64,000 nt of DNA from Chlorokybus atmophyticus (Eukaryota > Streptophyta > Chlorokybophyceae > Chlorokybales > Chlorokybaceae): NCBI GenBank assembly GCA_009103225.1, contig RHPI01000810.1, positions 83,369-147,368 of the forward strand, in the 5' to 3' direction. Below the pieces are notes generated by a model. It was not told where the DNA came from. It was given only the letters and a program-made list of their open reading frames with translations, and did no database searches. Below are positions 1 through 10,411 of this stretch, one piece after another; the stretch's first letter is position 1; each line of letters begins with the position of its first letter. The position numbers and the translations under genes were made by a program.

Positions 1-732
1 CCTGCCGTCCCATCCAATCGCAGTGCTTTGTAACTGACAGATGTTTGCATAAAGTTCCCTGCGTCACCTGTTTTTGCAAGGTTGTTTGCGGTGAGTTTGG
101 GAAGTGTTCAACTCATGTGCTAGTACTAATCAAAACACATGCAAGTAGCAGCTTTCTACTTGTACTTGCTTGCCCCGCGGCCTGCTATTAGCAGGCCGCG
201 AGGCAAGCCATAAATAGGCCGCGGGGTTGATCTTGGCAACGATGAGGTCATGAAATCATTAGGGTTTGTACCAGTGCGAAGTAGTGATTGTAACACACAC
301 CTTGTTAAGTATACATTAGTGTACTATTAATGGAATCAATCACAACGTACATGATGATGTGTACACATCTATACATGTATAGCTTTAGCATGCAGCGTCA
401 ATGCATTTCTATACTATCGCCGTCCTTAATTGCGTTGGTCAGTGTAGTCGCATTGGTAATGATTTGGTCAGAATTGTAATCGCGATTAACACATGCCTCT
501 CACGACTTAAACTTTTAATTACGTCAACGCCGAATCCTCGACGTTGATAAGGATTCGGTGCTTACGATTGTCACGGGCGGAGTGCCGTTTATGTCAAATT
601 GTAACAATATTTCGGCTACAGTCATAACATATATATGGATCCGCCATAAGTTTACAAAATTCGCAATTTATGATTGGCTCCGTCAATTACAAAGTTGCGG
701 ATCCAGCCTAACTTGCCAACACCCATTTCTAC
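1..732. mobile_element. Right-hand part of a non-autonomous TIR element, copy 1 (cut by window start)
   Basis: This stretch aligns along its whole length with 2452-3189. Shared landmarks include the palindromic block around CCGCGGCCTGCTA and the run ending in CCATTTCTAC. It carries no convincing coding sequence. Its right end abuts degraded integrase sequence of the minus-strand gypsy element, so it is an insertion there. Its left end lies outside the window. The second copy has matching short terminal inverted repeats, which points to a non-autonomous DNA transposon; the superfamily is not clear. Confidence 0.7.
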
Positions 733-1700
733 AGATGCGCGCACGAGGTCGCAGTGGGAGCCGTTACCCACGTACGCGCGGACTTGTGTGTACATGCCTT
801 GCCATCAAAATTGCGCCGGCACCAAGCTAACGGTGCGCCTGACACCAAATTGGCCCAGCTAAGTGTGGAGGGCGGCGATAATGCCCTCGCGCAAGTGTGG
901 TGCGGGCACCTCTTTGTCTTTGATACGAATGCGACGCAGGAGACGTCCGTCCTGCCAGTGGTAGTACTGGGTGCGCTGGTTGACCCGATCGCGCTCTTGT
1001 GTGCTGAGTCCTACCGGAACTTGTCCTTGTTGTAGGATGGCCAAGGAGTTGACGTTGAGCCAGATGTCCTGCCTTAGGTCCGTGGGAGGGAGGTCGATGT
1101 TGTCGACAACCCCCTCGTCGGTCCTTCGGAGCAGACTCCAGCGCATGCATGTTTAGGTTGGTAGCATTGTTGGCGCTGGTGGATGCGCCTGCCTCTGTAG
1201 TGGCAGTGGTGCGGCTTGAACGCAACGCAGCTACGGCGAACATTGTGCTTACCTGAGGTGGAGGGGCTGAAGACCCCAGCTCGTGTCGCGCCCCCGTAGC
1301 GTCGTCGATGGAGAAGTGAAAATTGCGACTGAGTCCGTCTATGTCCAAGTTAGCAAGGCCGGCGTGGTGCTCGATTTTGAAGTCGTGCTCTTGCAGTCCT
1401 AGAGCCCAACGCGCAAGCTTGCCAGTGAGATGCTAATTGGTCATCAGCCAGCGAAGAGGCTGATGATCGGTGATGAGCCAAAATTGTCGACCTAACAGGA
1501 ATGGCATAAAAAAAGAGATAGCCCACACAGTAGCGAGGCATTCGCCCTCGTAGCTGCTGTAGTTGGCCTCGGCAGCGTTGTTGCTACGACTGGCGTACAA
1601 GACGACTCGCTCTTTCTTGTTGTCGTCGTGTTGTACAAGCACAGCTTTCGTGCTGAGCTTGCTCCAGTTGGTGTGCAGCACGAAGGGCTTGATGTACACT
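733..1700 (-). pseudogene. RNase H and integrase zinc-finger part of the minus-strand Ty3/gypsy pol
   Basis: On the minus strand, 1699-1433 encodes the RNase H core, with residues corresponding to the usual FxLxTDAS...LxQ block and a later ITDHQPLRWL motif. The first catalytic position reads HTNWS rather than HTDAS, so an Asp is lost. Downstream, 1146-733 gives a degraded HHCC integrase finger: an FGVRRT segment, a WQGMY segment and a CDLV segment remain, with an internal stop. The rest of the integrase would lie beyond the TIR element that fills 1-732. Stops and frame breaks show the gene is dead. Reading order continues from the RT fragment at 3280-4043 once the 1701-3189 insertion is removed. 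Confidence 0.75.
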
Positions 1701-2047
1701 GGTAGAAATGGCCCCCCAACATTTCGGCCTTGCCCACAATTTACATGGAGATCCAGTTATAACTTAATTAGGGATCCATATGCAAGCAACATATCCATTT
1801 TTGCACTTTTTGCTGCTGCAGCCACAATTTGGTTTGGTATCGAGCTGCCATTAACGTCAACTAGCTGGTGTGCATTAAGTTCGATATCCGTCTTGTCTTG
1901 AACTTAATGATAGCCACATCCTAAACTAATTTTTGGTTACATCATGTAATAAGGAGATTAATCTTAACGCGTAATCTAATTGAAAATGTTATGGCCGCAG
2001 TTCGCGTCGAAAAACCAAAAGAGCCACGGCACACGGGTTTTCGTCTC

Positions 2048-2141
2048 TCCGTCGCTAAGTTTCGAACCTGCGCGGCAGAACCTGTTGGATTAGCAAGCAA
2101 CATGATACGACCTACCGAGCGACCAGCTAGACTACGACGAC
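2048..2141 (-). pseudogene. tRNA-Ser(GCT)-like sequence inside the TIR element
   Basis: Read on the minus strand, the segment has an A-box-like TAGTCTAGCTGG, an anticodon-loop-like TTGCTAA (GCT at 2092-2094), a B-box-like GGTTCGAAAC and partly complementary 7-nt ends (GTCGTCG with CGACGGA). The length of 94 nt suits a class II tRNA with a long variable arm. The T stem and anticodon stem pair poorly, so it is more likely a tRNA-derived relic than a working gene. Confidence 0.35.
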
Positions 2142-2254
2142 ACGAGCCACCCTACAATGCGTTCATAAGCATATGACCTACAGCGGCTGCCTCATATTGT
2201 CTCACGTGCCGCAATGCATGCATCACGCATGCACCAACAGCTGCATACAACGGC

Positions 2255-2375
2255 ACTACCGGTATATGTATATATACATATATATATACATACACACATA
2301 TACATATATATAGTCATACATATAACCATATTTTTGTATATACATATATATACCGCGGTTTTCATATATATATAC
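2255..2375. repeat. TA/TATATACA microsatellite
   Basis: Low-complexity stretch of alternating TATATA and TACATA units within the TIR element. It has no coding value. Confidence 0.85.
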
Positions 2376-3279
2376 CACTTGTATCAAAACGATAAAGGTG
2401 AAGGTGGATTTTACCTATAAAGGTGACTTGGGGAGAGAGACTTTGTTCGACTTGCCGTTTTGTCCAATCACAGCGCGAGATTACCGGCAAATATTTGCAT
2501 TATGCGCCCTGCGTCACCTGCTGAGGCAAGGTTGGTTGCGGAGTTCTGGTCAAGTCTTTACATGTTTACCTCATGTGCTACCACGGTTTACCAATCATTA
2601 TACATGCAAGTCGCAGCCTTCTACTTCCTTGCCCCGCGGCCTGCTACTAGCAGGCCGCGGTGCAAGCCATCAATAGGCCGCGGGGTTGAACCGGCAATTT
2701 GGCAATGATGAGGTCGTCGAAAATTATTATGGTTTGTAACAATGCACAGATCGATCCTAGCGTTCCGAGTTTATTATGTATGAAGTCTCGTATTGTTGAT
2801 GGAACCGGTCACAATTTTAATGATGATGTGTACAGCTCTAGCATGCAATTTGAACGCATTGTAATGTTATCGTCGAGTCCTCAACTGCGTTCGGGAGTAA
2901 AGACGCATTGTTAACGAATTGGTCACAACTGTAAATGCGACTTACACACTCTTTCTCACGGCCCGAACCCTTGATTACGTAAACACCGAATCCTTAACAT
3001 TGTTGGGGATCCGGTACTTACGATCGTCACCGGCGGATTGAGGTTTGTGACAGGTTGCAATAAAATTCCGGCTGCAGCTACAACGTATATACGGATCCAT
3101 CATAAATTTACGAAATCCGCAAATAATGTCCGGCTTCGTCCATTACAAAGTTGCGGAACCAACCAGATTTGCCAAAACCCATTTCTACCGGTGGTAGTCC
3201 GGTCGCTGTAGGATGGGGGCTGATGTCAGCCTTTGCTTCAGCGCGTCGAAGACGGCTTGATGTACCATCTTCCAATCTC

Positions 3280-4043
3280 ATCCCGCTTCCTTCCTCAGCA
3301 CAAAGCGGCAAAAGTAGTTAGCCAGCCCCAGGAAAGCACGAAGCCGAGTGAGGTCCGTCGGGGCTGGGATGGCGGTCAATGGCTCCACCTTGGCCTGCTG
3401 CACATGCACGCCGTCAGGCACTATCATGTGCCCTAGATTATTATCTTGTGTGTGAAGAATGTGCACTTGTTTGGGTGGATAGTCATGCTGATCGTTTTGA
3501 CTCTGCGAAGCACCTCTTCGGTGTGTAGCAGGTGCTCCTTAAGTGTGTGGCCGAAGATCAGTATGTCGTGCATGTAGCAACGCGCGAAGCCACAGCCCTT
3601 GAGCTTTATCCATGACCCGTTGGAACTTGGCGGGTGTCTTCCTTGGTCCGAAAGACATCACCTTCCATTGGTACAGCTGGCGATTGCCTCAGAACGAGGT
3701 CTTGTGCTTGTCCGCAGCCTTGATCTCTATCTAATTGTATCCCTGTCTCGTGTCGAGGATGCTGAACATGGTGCAGGAACCGACGTCGTCGAAGATGCCT
3801 TCAGCCGTGGGCATGGGGTAGCGATCTTGTTTTGTTTTGCCTGTCTGTCCAGGTGCCATTGGAGTCCTTCTTGAGTGGCATAACGGTGGCGGCAGCGAAG
3901 TTTGAGGTGGATTCTTCTATAAGACCGGCCTCAAGCAATGCTTGACAACGCTGCTCCACCAGATCCTCCTCAAGCTTGGACAGCTTGTATTGCCGTATGA
4001 ACACCGGTTCCTCGTCGACGAGGTCGATGTTCATCTCGTACAC
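3280..4043 (-). pseudogene. Reverse transcriptase fragment of the minus-strand gypsy element
   Basis: 4043-3845 encodes the RT N-terminus (an RQYKLSKLEEDLVEQ segment and AGLIEES, as in gypsy RT fingers). After a frame break come DRYPMPTAEGIFDDV, LDTRQGYN, then KVMSFGPRKTPAKFQRVMD. The catalytic YxDD box appears as YMHDILIF, so one Asp is replaced by His. 3466-3300 gives the connection segment with LRAFLGLANYFCRFV. At least two stops and several frameshifts are present. It joins the RNase H fragment at 1699 across the TIR insertion. Confidence 0.85.
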
Positions 4044-4329
4044 ACTGCATTTGCCTAACTCCTTGACGTCGAAGAACTGCGCCCTCCACTTGTCCAGCAG
4101 CTACTTGAGCTGCTCGCAAAAGTCGCGTGTAGCGGGAGGGCCTAGTGCGTGTTCCTATGAAGCGGAGTTGGCTTTCACCGGGATGTCCTCCACTGCGACT
4201 GCACCCTGCTCCTCCATGCGCCGTCGTCTCCAAAGCTGTGTAGACCGCCGTCGCATGATGTGGGCGCTCTACCCACCCCCCAATCATGTGATGCATATCC
4301 TTGAGGTTCACATAAGTCTTATATAGCGA

Positions 4330-5341
4330 AGCAGAGCTCCAGCAGCCAGACCATACTGTTTTGGTCCATGGCGCGGCCGAGGAGTTCTTGTTGTTGGCGC
4401 TCTATTAGCCCTGCATCTGTTACGCTGCTAACAAAGAAACCCATATCGCGCGTTCACGAGCGTTAGGTTCTCCAGGCTATCAGTGGTGCTATCGAACACC
4501 ATGCCGTCGCCTTCGTTGCGGAAAGCGTACGAGCCAGGATATACGACCAGTGTGGGTAGGGCCTGACGAGGTTGGCCAGAGGTGTTGTATTGAAAAAAGT
4601 CAGAGTGGTCGGCGTCGGGTTACGCGCTGTGCAGTGCGCCCGGGGTCTAAGATGTCGTTAACCAGCAGGTTTGGCGGGTGTGTGCTGAGAAAGTGCTCAG
4701 GCACCATCAACTCCTCCACAGCGGCGAGGTTCGTCCACTTGGCGCATATGCGATGTGCACACGAGCCGTGCAGCGTTCACCATGGCCGAGTGTCCAAGCA
4801 GGGAACATATGACGCGGTAGTCATGCCGCACCGAAGCATGCCTGTAATCCTCGGAGTGCACGTTCTCGATGACATATGGTAATGGCCTCAAGATTTGGTG
4901 CCGCTGCAAGATATTGATGATACGCAGCACTTGTCAAAATAGGTTGGAGCGGGGGTCTTACAGACCTTTTTCAGAGTCTACGCGAGAATGTCCTTGACAC
5001 TCCCACCCTGCCACCAGCAGGTCCGCATCGCCCAAGGTCAGCAAGTGGCCTTTTGAGATGAGCTTAATGTCTTGTGGTAAGACTTTGAGGCTGCCTTGCA
5101 GTGCTGATGACGGTAGCTGCTGGGGATAACGTATATATAACGTATATGCAATTTACATAAGTGGTGTCAGACTGCTGCCTGAGCTGTGAGGTCCAAGTCG
5201 CATTTGTGGTAGTGGTTGATAGTCATACCCGTGTTTAGTATAGCTGCCAACCCACTTTCGATGCCGCCGAAAAGCTCCACCATCGTAATGCCCTGTTTGC
5301 GCCTGAAAATGTGAAACTCGACAACCCCAAATGCCAAGCAT
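4330..5341 (-). pseudogene. Cytosine-5 DNA methyltransferase-like domain within the gypsy polyprotein
   Basis: Minus-strand translation recovers the DNMT motifs in order. Motif I is VELFGGIESGL (about 5283-5248), followed by AGMT-like spacing and an acidic CDLDLTAQAA. Motif IV is AGWECQGHS (4991-5005 core; the usual Pro before the catalytic Cys is Glu here). Motif VI is YVIENV (Glu-Asn-Val at 4859-4867). A motif VIII-like AHRICAKWTNL follows one frameshift later. The C-terminal part (YPGSYAFRNEGDGMVFD, then LIERQQQELLGRAMDQNS, then WLLELC) matches the target-recognition and motif X side of retroelement-borne DNMTs as I know them. The domain sits between protease and RT on the same strand and in the expected order. 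Several stops and frameshifts inactivate this copy. Confidence 0.8.
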
Positions 5342-5451
5342 TACTGGTCGAACACATCAACAGCTTGCTGGTATGGCGGGAAGCGTGTTACCACTGGCTC
5401 GTAATGCAGCAGCACATGCGCAGCGATAATGGCATTGGTACGCCGCTTAGC

Positions 5452-5456
5452 GGGGT
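5452..5456. repeat. Target-site duplication GGGGT, left
   Basis: GGGGT directly precedes the left LTR and recurs directly after the right LTR at 12409-12413. A 5-bp duplication is typical of Ty3/gypsy integration. Confidence 0.85.
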
Positions 5457-6127
5457 TGTAACAGTCGAGGCCAAGTTTTAGGGGATTTAGGACCTTTTTG
5501 GGCCCATTTATCGAGCACCACGTTTTCATGACTTGTGGCAGATATCGGCGAGTTACGAGTCTGCCGCGGATATCGACCGGGGCCCCAGGACCAGTCCTGA
5601 AGGTGCCCAGAAACGGAGGGCCAGTCGAGAAGGGCTTGACCAGATTTCTGGAAGGGCCTGGCGCCAAGTAGTATAACTTGACCATATGAGCACCTACTCA
5701 GGAGATCTTGGTGCGTAAGAAAGGTCCAGAAGTATACTACAAGGTTATGCAATAACATCTTAGCATCTAGTTTTGTGTAGCACAGGAATCGTCTAGACAG
5801 TAGCATGTGCAGACTGGTAGGTATAAAAGCGACACTCCTAAAATGTGCAATACAACCTTTAGCTCCCTAGTTTCTGGTGTGCAAGCTTGGTGGTGGTTAG
5901 CAGAGGTTACTAGCGTGTGTCCACTGGTGTGTGCTTGCTTGTGTGACGATCAAAGGCACTACACAAGTCGGTGTGTAGCTTCGAGCGCATGCGCGTGCGT
6001 ACGCGAGTGGCGGGGCGCGCGTGTGTGCTTGGCAACGGGGGCAAGGTTCCGGTGCGAATAACAAGTCTTGGTGAGAGGGTTGTTGATTGGACCACATTAC
6101 AGGTGACAAGGCACGAGCACCGTCACA
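5457..6127 (+). repeat. Chromovirus left LTR
   Basis: The LTR begins TGTAACAGTC and ends CACCGTCACA. It is matched by 11643-12408 in direct orientation and by 6539-7208 in inverted orientation. It holds a TATAAAAG box at 5822-5829 about 300 bp before its end, which sets the likely U3/R border. Confidence 0.92.
5822..5829 (+). promoter_or_regulatory. TATA box of the LTR promoter
   Basis: TATAAAAG lies in a conserved LTR block. The corresponding position in the right LTR reads TATAGAAG, a likely decayed form. Confidence 0.6.
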
Positions 6128-6224
6128 AGTGTTATTGGAGCACGGTTTACCAAGGTGAGAGAAGAAGTGTGTGGGCGTTTACACTTTTTTATTCGGAAGT
6201 GGAGTGTAGTGTGTTAGTGGAGAT

Positions 6225-7900
6225 GGAGGATGCTCGCATGGAAGAGTTTCAAGCTGCCATCTTAGCATTGAGGGAAGAGCTTCATCACACTCAAACGGCG
6301 GCACAAGCACAACGCGAGGCGTATGAGCATGCGATGGCGCGTGTACAAGTTCCCATGGCATCAAGCTCGCGCGTGCATGTGACGGTGCCAAAGCCCAAGC
6401 CATTCAAGGGTCAACGTGATGGAGATGCAATGGACGAATGGATTCTTGAAGTAACGTCTTGGTTGAAGCTCACGGAGGTGCCCACGCATCTGCACGTGGA
6501 GGTTGCAGCGACATTGCTTGAAAGTGCAGCACTTGTATTGTGACGGTGCTCGTGCCTTGTCACCTGTGAGTTGGTCCAATCCACAACCCTCTCATCAAGA
6601 CACGGTATTCACACCGGAACCTTGCCCCCTCTGCCAAGCACACACGCGCGCCCCGCCACTCGCGTACGCACGCGCATGCGCTCGAAGCTACACACCGACT
6701 TGTGTAGCGCCTTGGATCGTCACACAAGCAAGCACACACCAGTGGACACACGCTAGTAACCTCTGCTAACCACCACCAAGCTTGCACACCAGAAATTAGG
6801 GAGCTAAAGGTTGTATCGCAAATTGTAGAATGTCACTTTTATACCTACCAGTCTGCACATGCTACTGTCTAGACGATTCTAGCGCTAGACGAAACTAGAA
6901 GCTAAGATATAATTGCAGAATCTTGTAGTACACTTCTAGACCTTTCCAACGCACCAAAGATCTCCTAATTTGCTGCTCATATGGTCAAGTTATACTACTT
7001 GGCGCCAGGCCCTTCCAGAAATCTGGTCGAGCCCTTCTCGACTGGCCCTCCGTTTTCTGGCACCTTCCGGATTGTTCTTGGGGCCCCGGTCGATATCCAC
7101 GGCAGACTCATAACTCGCCGATATCCGCCACAAGTCATAAAACATGTACCTTACAAATAAGGCCTAAAACGGCCATGAAAATCACAAAATTTGGCCTTGA
7201 CTGTTACATGTATGGTGGAGACATCGTTGTATGTGTTTTGGAAGTGGGTTGGCGCTACCATTGACCACCATGGAAGAGTTGGCGCTGGAGATCAGGCATC
7301 CGTTTGTTCCCGTGGAGAGTGTGAAGGCCGCACGCGATAAAATTGCAACCCTTGTGCAAACGAGGTCGCTGACGGCGTACACGGCTATGTTCAAGCATTG
7401 GTGATGTCCATTACCAACATGACCGAGGAAGAGCAGTTGGACAGGTATACACATGGTTTAATACCTTTGGGACGCAAAGAAGTGGAGCTACGGGATTCTA
7501 AAACTATGGCGAAAGCTATACGCATTGCGGAGCGTCTCGACGCGTTGTACTTCAAATCTTTTGCAACGAATGCTGACTGAGGCGTGGGAGCAAGCAAGAG
7601 CATGGTGATCAGCCTAGGGGAAGCTTTCAACATGCATGGACACGAAGGGAATCAGGTTCACAACTTGCAAAGGAGGGTGGAGCTGATTTTGGACCATCAC
7701 CAATTGAGATGGGTGCCGTACACACGCGTAACGGCGTGGCGAAGCACGATGGACATGGTAAGGCAGGTAGCAGCGTGCGCAAGTGTTACGTGTGCGGTTC
7801 AACACAACATTTGGCGGTCAATTGCTGAAAGCGGCGCACGCAAACGTCTGCATCAGCTTGCAACACATGTATCGCGCGACGCATCAACGCAATGAAGGAA
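6225..7900 (+). pseudogene. Chromovirus gag, split by an inverted solo LTR
   Basis: The ORF starts at ATG 6225 (MEDARMEEFQ...), with a predicted coiled-coil N-terminus, then a VPKPKPFKGQRDG segment typical of the start of Retrotrans_gag domains. Reading stops at 6540, where the inverted LTR enters. The sequence resumes at 7209 with a WWR segment and, after a one-base shift near 7402, MTEEEQLDRYTHGL. A CCHC zinc knuckle (C-x2-C-x4-H-x4-C) is encoded at 7784-7825. Stops follow, so no intact Gag is made. Confidence 0.8.
6534..7213 (-). mobile_element. Inverted solo LTR of the same chromovirus family, with TSD TGTAT
   Basis: 6539-7208 is the reverse complement of the chromovirus LTR (670 bp, beginning TGTGACGGTG and ending ACTGTTACA). 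It is flanked by TGTAT at 6534-6538 and 7209-7213. It therefore arose as an independent insertion into gag followed by LTR-LTR recombination. Confidence 0.9.
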
Positions 7901-8127
7901 AATGGCGTGGAGGATCAGGGAAACGACTGACTGCCCCCAGTAGGTAAGGAGGCTACTGCTGGGGATGAGGGGGAGCCTCACGCACAAATGAAGATTGTGA
8001 CATCGCAACCAAGGAAGAAAATGGAGGTGGCTATGAACACGCCCATGGTGGTAAGTTATGCAAGCGAGAAGGCAACAAAATACGTTGGGCTATTAGCATT
8101 TGCGATGACCGAGGACAATGGAGGGAG

Positions 8128-8170
8128 TGCAACCTTATGGTTGATAGTGGAGCAAACATCAACTTCATGA
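8128..8170 (+). pseudogene. Chromovirus protease active-site region
   Basis: The sequence encodes LMVDSGANINFM, with the Asp-Ser-Gly-Ala retropepsin triad at 8143-8154. The region downstream continues to 8550 as fragments (a GILGLPWLWQRNPSINW segment near 8360-8410, typical of gypsy protease C-termini). Frameshifts break the domain. Confidence 0.75.
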
Positions 8171-8869
8171 GTGAGGAGGTTGCTTGGCGCTACGGTTGGC
8201 TTTCATCATTATGAGGAGGAGAAGTGAAACTCGCTAATGGGGAACCACCCTCTGAAGGTACCGGTGCTGCTTTTGTAACTAAGGAAATGTGTGTTCACAT
8301 GGGGAAATTGACGGAGAGTATGCGTTTCTGCTGCATCACCCTACGGAACGGGTTTGATGGAATTTTGGGACTACCGTGGCTGTGGCAACGTAACCCATCT
8401 ATCAATTGGAAGAAGCGTGTGCTCACCATCGAGGGGAAACGATGGAGAGTCCATTCAAGGTCTACGCGCGTGCTCCATCAAAGTGGAAGACCACTCTTGC
8501 GAGGAAAGCAAGAAGGGCTTTGTCATAGGTGCGCTGGACGTCGCTAAGGCAATATGCGCACGTGTGTTTAGCACCTGCAAGGGGATACAAGCACCGGAAA
8601 GGCACGGCACGCGCAATCAGGTGGGATAAGCATTGCTCAAGTTTCCTATGTGCAATCGAGGAGGCTGCTATCCCCACAAAAAGCGAAGGATGCATGGTTG
8701 TGTGTGGTGCGTCAGAGCACATAAAAACAGTACCGAAGCTGAGTGACTGCACTGAGACAGCTACGATGGACTCCGAGGTGTGCAAACTTGTTCAGGACTA
8801 CCAAGATATCATGGTGGACGGACTTCCAGCTGAACTGCCACCCTGACGGAGCGTTGATCACCGTGTGGA

Positions 8870-9690
8870 GTTGACTGAGGGCATGCACAAGCCACCCAAC
8901 ATGCCTGTATATAAGTTGTCGCTTCTGAAGTAAGAGGAGGCCGAGAAGCAGATCAGAACGGACCTTCCAAAAAGAGGTTACATCCGGCCAAGTGACACAC
9001 CTTATGGTGCACCAATACTGTTTGTGCGAAAGTAAAACGGAAGTTTGCGTATGTGCATTGACTACGGAGCGCTCAACACCATTGCAAAGAAGAACTGCTT
9101 TTCACTACCGCGTATTGACGAGTTGCTGGAGCAGCTACAAGGTGCGCAATACTTTACAACACCTAATCTTGCTGGAGGTTATCATCAGATCCGCATCGCA
9201 CCTGATGACGTGGAGCAGACAGCGTTCAACACGCGCTATGGACATTATGAGTAATTAGTAATGTCGTTTGGGCTTACCAACGCGCCAGCGACATTTCAGA
9301 CGTTGATGAACAACGTTTTTGCTGACTTGCTGGGTAAGGGAGGCCTCGTGTACCTCGACGACATTCTAGTGTACTCGAAGACAAAGGACGAGCATGCGAG
9401 TCTTTTCAGCGCGTGTTGCAGCGTTTACGCGAGCACAAGTTGTACGCTCAGCTATAGAAGTGCCTGCTACGCGAGGTGGAGCACCTGGGCCATATTGTGT
9501 CACACGAAGGGATCAAGCCGGACCTCAACGAAGTGCAAGTGGTGCGCGAATGGTCTGCCCCGGCCAACGTGAAGGAGGTAATGTCGTTCTTGGGCCTTAA
9601 GGGGTATTATCGCAAGTTTATCATGGGATTTTCGTGCATTGCGGCCCCTTTGACCACCCTACTCAAGAAAGGGAAGTCTTGAAGCTGGTC
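8870..9690 (+). pseudogene. Chromovirus reverse transcriptase
   Basis: Recognisable motifs in order are a GYIRPSDTPYGAPILFVRK segment, [47 protein letters not shown] (catalytic YLDD at 9351-9362) and FLGLKGYYRKFI. The usual first catalytic Asp (in DLxxGYHQ) is Asn at 9165-9167. There are in-frame stops near 9035 and 9253 and a frameshift near 9400. Confidence 0.88.
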
Positions 9691-9730
9691 TACAAAGGAA
9701 GAGCATGCATTTGCTGCGCTGAAGAAGGCG

Positions 9731-10411
9731 TTGACTGAGGCAGCCGTCTTGGTTCACCCTGATATGGACAAACCCTTCATTTCAGCTTGTGACGCATCCG
9801 ACACAGCTGTGGGAGCGGTGTTACAACAAGACCAAGGCATGGGTCTTCAGCCAATAGCGTTCTTCAATAAGAAACTGAGTGGAGCAGAGCTGAACGACCT
9901 TGTGCACGAGAAGGAGCTATTTGCGCAAGTGATGGCGATGCGACAATGGCAATGCTTCCTTGAGGGCAAAAGGTTCGTGCTGGAGATGGACCATTCCCCG
10001 TTGAGGTACTTACAGACACAACCACATCTGAGCCGGAGACAAGCGCGGTGGTTGGAGTTCTTTCGACTTCTTGATTTTGAAATTAAGTACAAGCCCGCTA
10101 CATCTAATAGTGTGGCCGACGCGCTAAGCCGGTTGAATGCGATTGAAGCACTCGCTCAAGTGCAACCGGAGTGGGCCGACCAGATCCCACAAGTGCTTTG
10201 CGAAGACACAGAAGGTAGGAGAGTCTTGCGGGACATGGAGAGCACAGCAACGGACACAAGTGGACATTGGACAAAGCAAGATGGCCTACTATGGCATCAT
10301 GGCCGCTTGTACATCCCCAATGTTGCACATATACGCGTTCAACTTTCAAAAGAAGCTCATGACGTACCCATTGCTAGCCACCAAGGAGTGGAGAGGACGT
10401 TGGCAAGCTAG
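9731..10411 (+). CDS. Chromovirus RNase H plus start of integrase zinc finger (226-aa open segment)
   Basis: This is the longest open stretch of the element. RNase H begins with ISACDASDTAVGAVLQQ (catalytic Asp in the codons at 9791-9802). It includes the Glu of the LVHEKELFA segment and the DHSPLRYL motif, and ends with NSVADALSRL. The C-terminal part (HDVPIASHQGVERT) is the first half of the integrase HHCC finger and ends at a stop at 10409. It is part of a polyprotein, so the 5' limit is simply the first open start. Confidence 0.85.
   Translation: MTEAAVLVHPDMDKPFISACDASDTAVGAVLQQDQGMGLQPIAFFNKKLSGAELNDLVHEKELFAQVMAMRQWQCFLEGKRFVLEMDHSPLRYLQTQPHLSRRQARWLEFFRLLDFEIKYKPATSNSVADALSRLNAIEALAQVQPEWADQIPQVLCEDTEGRRVLRDMESTATDTSGHWTKQDGLLWHHGRLYIPNVAHIRVQLSKEAHDVPIASHQGVERTLAS

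Larger units (their letters stand above)
1701..3189. mobile_element. Non-autonomous TIR element, complete copy 2 (about 1.5 kb)
   Basis: The left end reads GGTAGAAATGG (1701-1711) and the right end CCATTTCTACC (3179-3189), an 11-bp inverted repeat. Removing the interval restores the gypsy frame: minus-strand codons ending RPDYHR (just above 3189) run straight into VYIKPF (below 1701), as expected at the RT/RNase H junction. No clear target duplication is visible. The element contains an AT microsatellite near 2255-2375, a GC-rich palindrome near 2632-2685 and a tRNA-like segment (2048-2141). No transposase ORF is seen. Confidence 0.75.

Noticed and set aside
5447-5806. 119-aa minus-strand ORF
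   Set aside because: It lies inside the LTR and is repeated with frame breaks in the other LTR copies.
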